Shown: positions 1-8,796, numbered from the stretch's first letter. The stretch: 56,642 nucleotides of DNA from Argonema galeatum A003/A1 (GCF_023333595.1 NZ_JAIQZM010000001.1:404039-460680), one strand, 5' to 3'. Translations and numbers: made by a program. Notes: generated from the letters alone by a model not told the origin.

Positions 1-263
1 ATTTTTACCGCAGATGAAGACAGATACACGCAGATGAACGCAGATAAGAATAAGAACAGGAATTTTTTAGGTAACCGATGCGTAAGGACATGATATCATT
101 GGTTATTGGTCATTGGTCATATCGTGTCCGGTTGCATCGTTAGTACATGAGATATCGTCAAATTGTTTGTTTTCATCGTTGGTTAAATTTTTACCGCAGA
201 TGAAGACAGATACACGCAGATGAACGCAGATAAGAATAAGAACAGGAATTTTTTAGGTAACCG
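1..263. repeat. 77-bp perfect direct repeat, two copies
   Basis: Bases 1-77 and 187-263 are identical over 77 bp and belong to the CAGATGAA-CGCAGAT type of repeat. Shorter relatives with ACCACAGATGAACACAGATG lie at 32391-32411 and 34795-34816. The bases between the copies contain short GGTCATTGGTCAT repeats. From 264 to 367 I see only AATCCAAAATC-type low-complexity DNA and no gene. Copy 1 starts at base 1, so the array may extend left of the window. Confidence 0.9.
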
Positions 264-367
264 TCATAGTGATTGGTCATAGCGATATCAGTGCATCCGT
301 GTATATCAGTGTCGTGCTGTATTTGTTATTTATCAGTTAACCAAATCCAAAATCCAAAATCTAAAAT

Positions 368-3022
368 CTAAAATCGCTTTCTGGATCGCCAATCATCCAG
401 AATATCGTAGACTACGGGAACGACGATTAAGCTCAAAAGGGTTGATGTTACTAAACCGCCAGCAATAGCTATCGCCATCGGACTTCGCACCTCGGAACCC
501 GCCCCCAAACCTAAAGCTAGGGGTATCATCCCTAAAATGGTCGAAGCGGTAGTCATCACGATCGGTCTGAGGCGCACTGGCCCTGCTCTAAGGATAGCCT
601 CTGTCCGGTCTAAACCGGAACTGCGTAGCTGGTTGATGTAATCCACAAGCAAGATAGCATTTTTATTTGCCAAACCCAACAAGAAGACAAAGCCAATTAG
701 GGAAATCATCCCAAAGTCGCTTTTGGTGACGAGTAGCGCTACCATTGCTCCCACCAATCCTAAAGGCAAAGACAAGCAAATAACTAGGGGATCTATCCAG
801 CTTTTGAACAAGAAAATCAGCACGAACAAAATGCACACCGCTGACAAACTCAGAGTGGTTCCGAAGCTGGTGAATACTTCGTTGCTACGGGCGGAATCTC
901 CTCCTAAATCCAGAGAAATACCTGGGGGTAAAACTTGATTAGCTTCCGCAACGATGATATCGGTAGCTTTTCCTATAGTTAAGTCTTGGCTGAGGTTGGC
1001 ACTAATATAAGCTGTCCGTTTACTATCGCGACGTTCGATCTCAAAGACGTTACCGTCTTCATTTGTTTCACCTGCGATCGTGACATCGACGAAACCCGGT
1101 ATTTTCTGGATACGAGCTTCGATCTTTTTGGCTGCATTGCTTAAGGCTTGGATATCATCGCCTAAGAGGGCAAGTTGGAGGGGTTTTTGACCACCGCCCC
1201 CGGTTTCGACGAATTGAATATCTTCTACGCTGGTGGTGACTCCCGGCAGATTGGGCAATTGCTGGCGAATTCGATCTTGTACTTCGGCGGTATTAAGTTT
1301 GCGATCGCTTTTCAGTTCTACATAGATATTGCCTCGATTCGCCTCACCTTGGCGAGAACCCACTACTGTAAATACCGTTTGCACCTCTGGAGATTTCAAC
1401 ACCACCTCTTCCAGTTGCTTAGCAACATCGAGAGATTCTTTCAAAGGGTCAGTCTCTACTCCGGCAGAGGATTTTAACCATTCCGGTAGATATGCAGTTG
1501 CGGATATGGGAGTCCTATAAGTAATGTTGAACTCTCCGCGATCGAGTTTGGGAATAAATCCTTTGGGAATTAGCGGAATTAGTGCTATCCCAGCAATGAA
1601 GCTAGCCACGGCTAACGCTACTACTATCATCCTGTGCTTGAGCGACCAACTCAACAAGTTCCGATAACCTTGGGCAAAATGTGACCAGCTATTATTTGCT
1701 TTGATAGCGAATTTTGAGGGTTTGGGTTTTAGCCAAAATACAGCCAAAACCGGGGATAATGTACGGGCAAGTAGCATTGAGGTGAGCATTGCTGCTGAGA
1801 CGGTGATGCCGAAGGGCTTGAAAAATTGGCCGATTGTCCCACTCATCAATGCTATGGGCAGAAAAACCGCTACAGCTGTAAAAGTTGACGCCACAACTGT
1901 CAGTCCCACTTCATTGGTGGCGTGAATAGCAGCTTGACGAGGATTTTCTCCTTCATCAATGTGGCGCATGATGTTTTCCACATCAACGATCGCATCATCG
2001 ATTACGCTACCGATAACTAAAGCTAAGGCTAACAGAGTGATTGTCTCCAGGTTGAAGCCGTAGATAGCCATGACGATGAACGTTCCCAAAAGGGATGTGG
2101 GAATCGCCAGTGCGGATATGAAAGTTGCTCGCCAATTCCACAAAAACGGAAATATGACTATAACTGACAGCAAAACTGCCTCAACCAAAGCATCAATGGT
2201 TGCTTGAGTAGCCGATCGAATATATTCTGCCTGAGTTGCAGCTAAGATTAATTGCACTTCAGGTAAGCCGGACTGCAAGTTAGCTACTTTTTTCTCAACC
2301 TTGGAGACTACTTCCAGGGTGTTGGCGTCGCCTTTTTTGATTACCTGGAAAGCTAAGACGTCTTCCCCGTTGAACCGCACTAATGTGTTTTGACTGGGGA
2401 CTGGGGATTGGGGACTGGGGACTGGGGTTTTTCCATCTCCTACTTTTTGAGTAGCGCCCAAGAGCGTTACTTTCAGCACGCCCCGCACTTTTGCGATCGA
2501 GGGTACGATCTGCTGTTGCGCTATTGCGGTTAACTCAGCTAGATTTTTGGATGAACTTTGGATGACGTAGCTGACGGCGGCTGACTCGTTGAGGTTCAGG
2601 GGAATAACTTTGTAGGTCGATCCTTGGGGAAGAGTTAATTGCCCAAGTTTTGTTTCGACTTGACGGCTCGATTCCTCTAAGTTTGACCCAACTGGGAAGG
2701 ATACGCTAATTACTGTTTGGTTGGGATAGGTGGAGGAACGCGAACCACCGACTTTTGGGATCGAGCTGAGGGACTGCTCGATCGGTTTGGTAAGTTTTGC
2801 CTCTGTTTCCAGGGGATCTGTAAAAGGCGCGGCGGCATTGACGATTACCACTGGAAAGGTAATATCGGGGAATAGAGCATACTTGAGAGAGCTGAAAGCC
2901 AGTAGCCCAGCCACTATTACCGCCATCCAAAAACTCAAGGTCAGCCACGGATGTGCGATCGCTAACCTGGAAATGTTGAAGCGTTCTCGTAGAGGTGTTT
3001 TGCGGCGATTTGGCTCGATCAT
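368..3022 (-). CDS. RND-family (HAE1/AcrB-like) efflux permease
   Basis: Inner-membrane proton-driven exporter of the hydrophobe/amphiphile RND family. The 884-residue product has the N-terminal membrane segment (about residues 29-48), a porter domain starting ALFPDITFPVV, and a TM4-like segment LALVIGSVIDDAIVDVEN whose paired aspartates are the proton-relay residues of the family. A second membrane block lies at the C terminus (SLSAVCILFVLIFLF onward). It is shorter than the usual 1000-1050 residues, so parts of the periplasmic docking loops are reduced. Residues about 199-211 (PVPSPQSPVPS) are encoded by a GGGGACTGGGGA-type repeat at 2392-2428 and look like an in-frame insertion. No membrane-fusion or TolC partner is in the window, and the substrate cannot be inferred. 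Its neighbour on the right is the hopanoid module, but this is not the HpnN type. Confidence 0.9.
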   Translation of the reverse strand: MIEPNRRKTPLRERFNISRLAIAHPWLTLSFWMAVIVAGLLAFSSLKYALFPDITFPVVIVNAAAPFTDPLETEAKLTKPIEQSLSSIPKVGGSRSSTYPNQTVISVSFPVGSNLEESSRQVETKLGQLTLPQGSTYKVIPLNLNESAAVSYVIQSSSKNLAELTAIAQQQIVPSIAKVRGVLKVTLLGATQKVGDGKTPVPSPQSPVPSQNTLVRFNGEDVLAFQVIKKGDANTLEVVSKVEKKVANLQSGLPEVQLILAATQAEYIRSATQATIDALVEAVLLSVIVIFPFLWNWRATFISALAIPTSLLGTFIVMAIYGFNLETITLLALALVIGSVIDDAIVDVENIMRHIDEGENPRQAAIHATNEVGLTVVASTFTAVAVFLPIALMSGTIGQFFKPFGITVSAAMLTSMLLARTLSPVLAVFWLKPKPSKFAIKANNSWSHFAQGYRNLLSWSLKHRMIVVALAVASFIAGIALIPLIPKGFIPKLDRGEFNITYRTPISATAYLPEWLKSSAGVETDPLKESLDVAKQLEEVVLKSPEVQTVFTVVGSRQGEANRGNIYVELKSDRKLNTAEVQDRIRQQLPNLPGVTTSVEDIQFVETGGGGQKPLQLALLGDDIQALSNAAKKIEARIQKIPGFVDVTIAGETNEDGNVFEIERRDSKRTAYISANLSQDLTIGKATDIIVAEANQVLPPGISLDLGGDSARSNEVFTSFGTTLSLSAVCILFVLIFLFKSWIDPLVICLSLPLGLVGAMVALLVTKSDFGMISLIGFVFLLGLANKNAILLVDYINQLRSSGLDRTEAILRAGPVRLRPIVMTTASTILGMIPLALGLGAGSEVRSPMAIAIAGGLVTSTLLSLIVVPVVYDILDDWRSRKRF
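2392..2428. repeat. GGGGACTGGGGA microrepeat inside RND gene
   Basis: Tandem GACTGGG/GATTGGG units sit inside the permease frame and encode a Pro-Ser-Gln-Val stretch, between the family-like segments LLGATQKVGDG and LVRFNGEDVLAF. A related GGGGCTAGGGACTAGG string lies at 3118-3135 in the intergenic DNA. Confidence 0.75.
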
Positions 3023-3199
3023 GTTCTCAGAATTAGCCCACAGGTTAAGACCTTACAACCACTGCTTACTTCCCCATACTAGCTTCGTGACACTTTGTTA
3101 AGTGGAGTAGTATAGCTAGGGGCTAGGGACTAGGACAACTCCAACTCTTAGCTCTAGTCCTTCCATCCCTTACTGCGTAACCCTTTTCCCCAATCACCA

Positions 3200-3892
3200 A
3201 TGAACATTGATGCCATTTTGGTTCCTCAAGGAGCGGAGTATAAGTCTGTTTGTCGAGGTTTAAGCCGCGTAAATGGCAGCAAACCGCCGATTTTTCCGAT
3301 TCCGGTTGGTGTTAAGCCAATTATCAAATATCTGGAAGAGTGGCAAAAAGCGGGATATTTGTTTAATCATCAGCAACCTAGAGTTTTGCTGATGGGTTTG
3401 TGCGGTAGTCTGACATCCCGCTATTCTGTTGGGGATATTGTGGTTTACCGAAGTTGTGTTTATGGTTCGGATGAAAAATTGCCGGAGAAAATGTGCGATC
3501 GCACTTTCACAGACGAAATTTCCAATAATCTGAAGGAAAAAGCTTTTCTGGTCAGGGGATTGACGACCGATCGCTTAATTTATTCGGCATCTGAAAAACG
3601 CAATTTGGGAGTAATATACGATGCTGAAGTTGTTGATATGGAAGGATTTGCAGCTTTAAATGTTTTGAATAAAGCTGGCTTTGCTGTAGCAATACTCCGA
3701 GTAATTAGCGATGATTCTCAGCACGATCTACCCGATATCAATTCGGCAATAAGTGCCGATGGTTCTCTGCAATCTTTGCCTTTAGCAATAGGAATGTTAC
3801 GCCAACCGATTGCTGCAACTCGCTTAATTAAAGGTTCTCTTCGTGGATTGAAAGTATTGGAAAAAACGACAACTAACTTGCTACAGATGTAG
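3200..3892 (+). CDS. hpnG: Hopanoid-associated phosphorylase (HpnG-like, PNP/UDP phosphorylase superfamily)
   Basis: Nucleoside phosphorylase-type enzyme of 230 residues. In the hopanoid pathway HpnG releases adenine from adenosylhopane to give phosphoribohopane. The sequence shows the superfamily pattern: ILVPQGAEYKSV at the N terminus, a glycine-rich LLMGLCGSL turn near residue 70, and VVDMEGFAAL near residue 150, which matches the ribose/phosphate-binding MEXXA region, followed by RVISDDSQ with the conserved aspartate. The ATG at 3200 gives a normal N terminus. The stop codon lies inside a 38-bp palindrome. The gene is convergent with hpnB and two genes from shc, which supports a hopanoid role; an MTA/SAH nucleosidase-like activity is the alternative from sequence alone. 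Confidence 0.75.
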   Translation: MNIDAILVPQGAEYKSVCRGLSRVNGSKPPIFPIPVGVKPIIKYLEEWQKAGYLFNHQQPRVLLMGLCGSLTSRYSVGDIVVYRSCVYGSDEKLPEKMCDRTFTDEISNNLKEKAFLVRGLTTDRLIYSASEKRNLGVIYDAEVVDMEGFAALNVLNKAGFAVAILRVISDDSQHDLPDINSAISADGSLQSLPLAIGMLRQPIAATRLIKGSLRGLKVLEKTTTNLLQM

Positions 3893-3921
3893 GGGCAATT
3901 CATGAATTGCCCCTACATCTG
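3884..3921. terminator. 38-bp perfect palindrome over the hpnG stop codon
   Basis: The arms CAGATGTAGGGGCAATT and its complement flank a 4-bp loop CATG. The TAG stop of the upstream gene is base 3890-3892, inside the left arm. It lies between the convergent hpnG and hpnB genes and would work as a bidirectional stem-loop, though without a clear U-tract. It resembles the GTAGGGGC repeat family found at 22.3 and 24.8 kb. Confidence 0.6.
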
Positions 3922-3973
3922 AGGGTGTTAATTTGTGGCATAAATAAATCCAAAGGATATTACCTTAAAACGG

Positions 3974-5386
3974 CTAGATGGGTTTTGTAGTAATCCCTGT
4001 TAGGGAATAAACTCGACCTTTCCAAGCGCCGCCTTGTCCTCGCCAGTGACGCCAAGCGGAATCTAGAGTCATGAGGGTGTAGAGAAATGCGATCGCAGGT
4101 AAGCAAAAAGACCATAAGCTCGAACAACCATATAGTTTAAGTGTAGGTAAGTATGCGATCGCCATCAGCAACCAGGTAGATAAACTTACCAGCGTAACTA
4201 ACCAATTCCCCGTCAAAAGACCCACTATTGCACCAACTGGCGGAACTATATAAATTAAGGGCATTCCTATCAGCGTTCCCAGTAAAAGTAAGGGGGAATA
4301 ATTTAGTTGGGTAAAAGCTGTACGCGCAACCATATCCCAGATACTAGATAAAGATGGATAAGGTCGCAAGCTACGAGTTAAGTTGGTAAGTCCTAACCAA
4401 ATTTTACCTTGAGTATTTGGTTGTTGATTGTTATTGAAATTTTCTATGGGATCGTTCACCCGCCAGGGATTCAAATCCCTGGCTAATAGCTGAAGTCCTC
4501 TAAAGAGGGCTGAAAAGCTAGATTTAGTCCACTTGAGTGGACTTTCGCTATTAGCAGGGGAAAATCCCCTGCTGTTCTTGACAGCTTGTGCAAGAGCGCA
4601 ATCGTCAATTAATGCTTGGCGAACTACCTCAATACCTCCCACACGATTTAAAGCTTCCCGACTAATTAAAATACAGCCACCCGCTGCTGCTGCTGTCGAA
4701 TTGTTCGGATCGTTAACCCAGCGAAATGGATAAAGTTTTTGAAAGAAAAAAACAAAAGCTGGGATTAAAACTTTTTCCCAAAAACTTTCACACCTGAGCA
4801 GTACCATTAAGGAAACTAAGTCTAAATCATCTTGCTGAGACTTTGCTACTAACTGGCGAAGATTGGTGTTGTGGTGTTCGATATCCGCATCAGTAAGTAA
4901 AAAATAATCTGGTGTTGGTATTAGCGTTTCCGCATAGCGGATGCCTTGTGAGATTGCCCAAAGTTTGCCACTCCAACCTGGTGGTAGCGGTTCGCCAGAG
5001 AGAATATGTAGTTGCTGAGATTTATCTAATTCTTGAGCAACATTTTTGGCGACGTTGGCTGTATTATCGGTGCTGTTATCGTCTACCAGGACAATCTTGA
5101 AAGAGCCGGGGTAGGATTGGAGGAGGGCCGATCGCATTGTCGCGGGTAACATCTCTGCCTCATTCCTGGCTGGAATTACCGCACAAACAGAAGGCCATTT
5201 TTCCAGTTCGGTTGCTGGCACATCCAACTTCTGATCTGCTCTCCAAAACTGGCCCCGAAAACACAGCAACACTATCCAAATCACTAAAGATATAAAGGTT
5301 ATGCCTAATCCAACTTCACCGATAATCATTTTAAAAGTTAATAACTTCAGCGATAATGATACAATATTATAAAAGCAAAGAATCAA
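3974..5386 (-). CDS. hpnB: Hopene-associated glycosyltransferase HpnB
   Basis: Membrane-anchored family-2 glycosyltransferase of the hopanoid gene set. An N-terminal membrane helix (about residues 25-43) is followed by the GT-A core: SVCAVIPARNEAEMLP, VLVDDNSTDNT, LLTDADIEH (DXD-like metal site) and the ALIDDCAL motif near residue 258. Several C-terminal membrane helices follow. Residues about 268-323 between AQAVK and GKIWLGLT are absent from the family as I know it; most of this stretch is encoded by a hairpin repeat at 4459-4575 that stays in frame. The downstream ATG at 5329 (MIIGEVGL) is an alternative start. It is convergent with hpnG and upstream of shc on the opposite strand. The biochemical role of HpnB is not firmly known. 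Confidence 0.85.
   Translation of the reverse strand: MILCFYNIVSLSLKLLTFKMIIGEVGLGITFISLVIWIVLLCFRGQFWRADQKLDVPATELEKWPSVCAVIPARNEAEMLPATMRSALLQSYPGSFKIVLVDDNSTDNTANVAKNVAQELDKSQQLHILSGEPLPPGWSGKLWAISQGIRYAETLIPTPDYFLLTDADIEHHNTNLRQLVAKSQQDDLDLVSLMVLLRCESFWEKVLIPAFVFFFQKLYPFRWVNDPNNSTAAAAGGCILISREALNRVGGIEVVRQALIDDCALAQAVKNSRGFSPANSESPLKWTKSSFSALFRGLQLLARDLNPWRVNDPIENFNNNQQPNTQGKIWLGLTNLTRSLRPYPSLSSIWDMVARTAFTQLNYSPLLLLGTLIGMPLIYIVPPVGAIVGLLTGNWLVTLVSLSTWLLMAIAYLPTLKLYGCSSLWSFCLPAIAFLYTLMTLDSAWRHWRGQGGAWKGRVYSLTGITTKPI
4459..4575. repeat. Multi-hairpin repeat element, in frame in hpnB (copy A1)
   Basis: The order is: outer hairpin CAGGGATTCAAATCCCTG, the word GCTAATAGC, an inner hairpin around AGTCCTCTAAAGAGGGCT, a second inner hairpin AGTCCACTTGAGTGGACT, the inverted word TTCGCTATTAG, and an outer hairpin CAGGGGAAAATCCCCTG. 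The same architecture recurs at 15.1, 24.4 and 35.6 kb with different stem sequences. Here it contributes about 39 codons to hpnB without a stop. Confidence 0.8.
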
Positions 5387-5460
5387 TCCAGAATAATTTT
5401 CTGTGCAAACCTGAATTGAAATATATAACTAATTCCATTAACAACTACCCCTTCTCTTAG

Positions 5461-5486
5461 CCCCCTCCCCGTTGACGGGGAGGGGG
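5461..5486. repeat. CCCCTCCCCG hairpin repeat downstream of the first GlsB-like gene
   Basis: The arms CCCCTCCCCG and CGGGGAGGGG surround TTGA, and a GGTTGGGGGGTGGGG tail follows. This is the common cyanobacterial CCCCCTAACCCC type of repeat. It lies between the GlsB-like gene and hpnB, both on the minus strand, and could act as a weak transcription stop between them. Confidence 0.55.
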
Positions 5487-5536
5487 TTGGGGGGTGGGGT
5501 TCCTTGGAGCAGCTTTCAACCTGTGGGTACTTAAAA

Positions 5537-5809
5537 TTATGCTGACCGATTTATTAAACCCCACAGCCAAATAGCAACCAACGCACCTATGATAGCAACA
5601 ATAATACTAGGAATGTTTATAGCGTTGCTACCGATAAGCACGAATTTTCCCGTTTGGAATAAAGTAAATAACATCCCTCCCAGGAAAGATCCTACAACAC
5701 CCAGCACAATCGTAGCGAGAATGCCACCCCCTTGAGCACCGGGATAGATCGCTTTTGCGATCGCACCAGCAATAAGACCTAAAATTACCCAAGCAATAAT
5801 ATTACCCAT
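5537..5809 (-). CDS. GlsB/YeaQ/YmgE family stress-response membrane protein (paralogue 1)
   Basis: Small (90 residues) integral membrane protein of the transglycosylase-associated/YeaQ family. Three hydrophobic segments are visible: IIAWVILGLIAGAIAKAI, ILATIVLGVVGSFLGGMLF and SIIVAIIGALVAIWLWGLI. The glycine-rich AGAIAKAIYPG and GGILATI motifs are the family hallmark. It is about 60% identical by eye to the paralogue at 6257-6529, so the pair looks like a tandem duplication. The start is preceded by a purine-rich AGGAGT site. Its function is not established; relatives are induced by stress in enteric bacteria. Confidence 0.85.
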   Translation of the reverse strand: MGNIIAWVILGLIAGAIAKAIYPGAQGGGILATIVLGVVGSFLGGMLFTLFQTGKFVLIGSNAINIPSIIVAIIGALVAIWLWGLINRSA

Positions 5810-6256
5810 CTTTTTGACTCCTTCACTCTTTCTTACTGAAAATACCAGTATAGCAACTCAATAAAAATATTCGGCTTATCAAGAGCTAAAGTTTTTATGT
5901 TTAGTTATATTTTTTTACTTAATAAATGGTTACATTAGTTTATATAAAACAAATTGTAAAACAGATCGCTAAGAATAGGTCAGTAAAAGTACCTACTGTT
6001 AAGTGCGATCGCATATTTTAGTTCGTTACGTGGCGCTACCCGGTACGGAAATATAGTTTGTATAGTTCCATACTCGTGCATTTTGCTGACGATCGGGGGG
6101 TCATACCCCTCCATTAACAAAAGTCATCAGACAGCCCAATTCTCTCTCTTCTATTTTTTCTCGCCCCCAGATTCAACCTGGGAGCGAGGTTTAAGGAGAC
6201 TCCGCCGAGCTTAAGAGTGCGTGCCATTGGCGTCAGACCCCCATTAACAAACGTTA
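5810..6256. other. Gene-less spacer between two GlsB-like genes
   Basis: No convincing reading frame. The stretch holds AT-rich DNA (5860-5990), a HIP1 site near 6005, a hairpin of the CTGGGAGCGAG family (6165-6187), and two related words, CCCTCCATTAACAAAAGTCAT near 6106 and CCCCCATTAACAAACGTTAT near 6236, which look like an imperfect 130-bp duplication. A short minus-strand reading frame at 6114-6296 is built from these repeats and is not called. Confidence 0.6.
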
Positions 6257-6529
6257 TTAGCGGTATGCTCTCCGATTCATCAGATCCCACAGCCAAATGG
6301 CAATCAATGCTCCTATGACAGCGACAAAAAGACCGGGAATACTTAAAGTGGTGGATGCCAGTTGGAAAGTTCCTGTTTGCAATAAGGTGACCAAAGTTCC
6401 GCCTATAAAAGCTCCGATCGCGCCCAGCAGAATTGTGCCGAGAATACCGCCACCTTGATAGCCGGGATAGATAGCTTTAGCGATCGCGCCAGCAAGAAGA
6501 CCTAAAATTACCCAAGCAACAATATTCAT
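6257..6529 (-). CDS. GlsB/YeaQ/YmgE family stress-response membrane protein (paralogue 2)
   Basis: 90-residue membrane protein with the same three hydrophobic segments as its neighbour: IVAWVILGLLAGAIAKAIYPG, ILGTILLGAIGAFIGGTLV and GLFVAVIGALIAIWLWDLM. The C terminus MNRRAYR is positively charged. Same strand and same size as the gene at 5537-5809, separated by 447 bp of repeat-rich DNA, consistent with tandem duplication. The start at 6529 has GGAGTC just upstream. The role is unknown beyond a suspected envelope-stress link. Confidence 0.85.
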   Translation of the reverse strand: MNIVAWVILGLLAGAIAKAIYPGYQGGGILGTILLGAIGAFIGGTLVTLLQTGTFQLASTTLSIPGLFVAVIGALIAIWLWDLMNRRAYR

Positions 6530-6882
6530 AAATTTTGACTCCTTGAATGTTTATAAATCACTCTTCTACAGTAGCAACTGACCTTTAATTTACCATCTAT
6601 CGAAGGATATAAGCAAATAGAAATAAAACGATATTTTATATTTTATGAAAGTAAGTTAATACCAAATAAGTAGGTGGGCGTAAATAAATTGAACTCTCAG
6701 AAACCCGGTTTCTCCAAGAAACCGGGTTTCTAAGGGCCAGGAGTTTTACGTTTATAGCAGTTGCTGTAATTCGGTAATTACCAGTTGCTAATCCAGCCCA
6801 GTTTCTGCTATAAATCGCAACTAATTGAGCATTTGGCTTGATGCTGCCTTAAGCAGATGTTGCTGAGAGTGAACGGTAAAGT
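6530..6882. other. Upstream region of shc with ACCCGGTTTCT palindrome
   Basis: A non-coding stretch of 353 bp. Bases 6699-6731 form a near-perfect palindrome with AGAAACCCGGTTTCT and AGAAACCGGGTTTCT arms around a CCA loop, a repeat family also seen at 8881-8915 and 35645-35677. The rest is AT-rich and may hold the promoters of shc and the GlsB-like gene, but I see no clear -35/-10 pair. Confidence 0.6.
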
Positions 6883-8796
6883 ATGCAAACTCAAGACAGA
6901 ACTAATGTATCCAGCGTCGAGGCGGCGATCGCCGCTTCTCAGAACTACCTGCTTTCCATCCAATATCCCGATGGTTACTGGTGGGTAGAGTTAGAATCCA
7001 ACGTCACCATGATGGCAGAGGTAGTGCTACTCCACAAAGTTTGGGGTACAGACAAGACAAGACCTTTGCACAAGGCAGAAACTTATCTGCGTAGAGAACA
7101 GCGATCGCACGGCGGCTGGGAACTATTCTACGGCGATGGGGGAAATCTCAGCACATCGGTGGAAGCTTACATGGCGCTGAAGTTGCTGGGCGTACCGGAA
7201 ACCGATCGGGCCATGAAAAATGCACGTGATTTTATCTTAGAACGGGGCGGCATCAGCAAAACGCGCATTTTTACCAAGTTTCACCTCGCACTAATTGGCT
7301 GTTACAGCTGGCGCGGGATTCCCTCAATTCCGCCTTGGATCATGTTGTTGCCAGAATCTTTTCCCTTCACGATATACGAAATGTCCAGTTGGGCGCGGAG
7401 TAGCACTGTTCCTCTGTTGATTGTATTCGATCGCAAACCTGTTTTTATCACCGATCCAGCCATCACGTTGGACGAACTTTATGCAGAAGGCGCTGGCAAT
7501 GTCAAGTTTGAATTACCCCGAAGTTCCGATTGGACAGATTTGTTTGTCATATTGGATGATGCTTTCAAATTAGCCGAAAATCTGAATTTAGTACCTTTTC
7601 GCCAAGAAGGACTGAAAGCCGCCGAAAAATGGGTTTTGGAACGGCAAGAAGAAACAGGAGATTGGGGTGGAATTATTCCCGCAATGTTAAACTCACTTTT
7701 AGGATTGCGCTGCCTAGATTATGACGTGGCAGATCCAATTGTGGAAAGAGGTTTGCAGGCACTAGATCGATTTGCGATCGAAACCGAAGATACTTATCGA
7801 ATGCAGCCTTGCGTTTCCCCCGTTTGGGATACCGCTTTGGTAATGCGAAGTCTGGTTGATTCGGGAATGACACCCAATCATCCAGCCCTTGTACGTGGAG
7901 GCGAATGGTTGCTGGATAAACAGATTCTAGATTATGGCGATTGGGCAGTCAAAAACAAGCAGGGAAAACCTGGTGCTTGGGCGTTTGAATTTGTGAATCG
8001 CTTTTATCCAGATGTAGATGATTCTGCCGTTGTGGTGATGGCTTTGAATGGGGTACAGTTACCTAATGAAAAGTTGAAACAGGCTGCGATCGCACGTACC
8101 GTTGCTTGGATTGCCACTATGCAGTGTCAAGGGGGTGGTTGGGCGGCTTTCGATCTAAACAACAATGCAGATTGGCTGAACCTTTTGCCCTATGCCGATC
8201 TCAAAGCCATGATAGACCCCAACACAGCCGATGTGACTGCAAGGGTGTTGGAAATGCTGGGGAGTGGCAATTTATCAATTGACAATCACAGCCTAAGTCG
8301 CGCCTTAGATTATCTCAAAAACGAACAAGAACCGGAAGGTTGCTGGTTCGGTCGTTGGGGAGTAAATTACATCTACGGCACCAGTGGAGTTCTCGCTGCA
8401 CTGTCTCTGGTTGCGCCACAGTCTCACGGCAATAATATCGATCGCGGTGCGGCTTGGCTAGTTAGCTGTCAAAATCCTGATGGTGGCTGGGGTGAAACTT
8501 GCTTTAGCTACGATAATCCGGCCCTCAAAGGACAAGGAAACAGTACAGCATCTCAGACTGCTTGGGCCATAATAGGCTTGATAGCGGCGGGTGAAGGAAC
8601 GGGAAAGTTTGAAAAAGATGCGATCGATCGGGGAATCAATTATCTTTTGGCTACTCAGCAGTCAGATGGCACCTGGGATGAGGCATATTTTACCGGCACC
8701 GGCTTTCCAGGTCATTTTTATCTGAAGTATCACCTCTATCAGCAACATTTTCCGCTGACAGCTTTAGGGCGCTATCAAGCTATTTTCAGCAAATAA
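6883..8796 (+). CDS. shc: Squalene-hopene cyclase
   Basis: Cyclises squalene to hopene/hopanol, the committed step of hopanoid synthesis, as a monotopic membrane enzyme. The 637-residue length matches the family. The catalytic DXDD motif is D377-V-D-D380 in FYPDVDDSAVV. Several QW repeats are visible: SIQYPDGYWWVELES near the N terminus, MQCQGGGWAAFD, SCQNPDGGWGE and ATQQSDGTWDE. The C terminus GFPGHFYLKYHLY is typical. The ATG at 6883 gives the usual short N-terminal lead before the first QW motif. With hpnB and the HpnG-like gene it forms a compact hopanoid module; no squalene synthase genes are in the window. Confidence 0.97.
   Translation: MQTQDRTNVSSVEAAIAASQNYLLSIQYPDGYWWVELESNVTMMAEVVLLHKVWGTDKTRPLHKAETYLRREQRSHGGWELFYGDGGNLSTSVEAYMALKLLGVPETDRAMKNARDFILERGGISKTRIFTKFHLALIGCYSWRGIPSIPPWIMLLPESFPFTIYEMSSWARSSTVPLLIVFDRKPVFITDPAITLDELYAEGAGNVKFELPRSSDWTDLFVILDDAFKLAENLNLVPFRQEGLKAAEKWVLERQEETGDWGGIIPAMLNSLLGLRCLDYDVADPIVERGLQALDRFAIETEDTYRMQPCVSPVWDTALVMRSLVDSGMTPNHPALVRGGEWLLDKQILDYGDWAVKNKQGKPGAWAFEFVNRFYPDVDDSAVVVMALNGVQLPNEKLKQAAIARTVAWIATMQCQGGGWAAFDLNNNADWLNLLPYADLKAMIDPNTADVTARVLEMLGSGNLSIDNHSLSRALDYLKNEQEPEGCWFGRWGVNYIYGTSGVLAALSLVAPQSHGNNIDRGAAWLVSCQNPDGGWGETCFSYDNPALKGQGNSTASQTAWAIIGLIAAGEGTGKFEKDAIDRGINYLLATQQSDGTWDEAYFTGTGFPGHFYLKYHLYQQHFPLTALGRYQAIFSK

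Noticed and set aside
4465..4480. TTCAAATCC word that resembles a tRNA T-arm
   Set aside because: It is the loop of the repeat hairpin CAGGGATTCAAATCCCTG; no acceptor, D or anticodon arms fit.
6114..6296. 60-codon minus-strand frame
   Set aside because: Overlaps the GlsB-like gene in another frame and consists of a CTGGGAGCGAG repeat.
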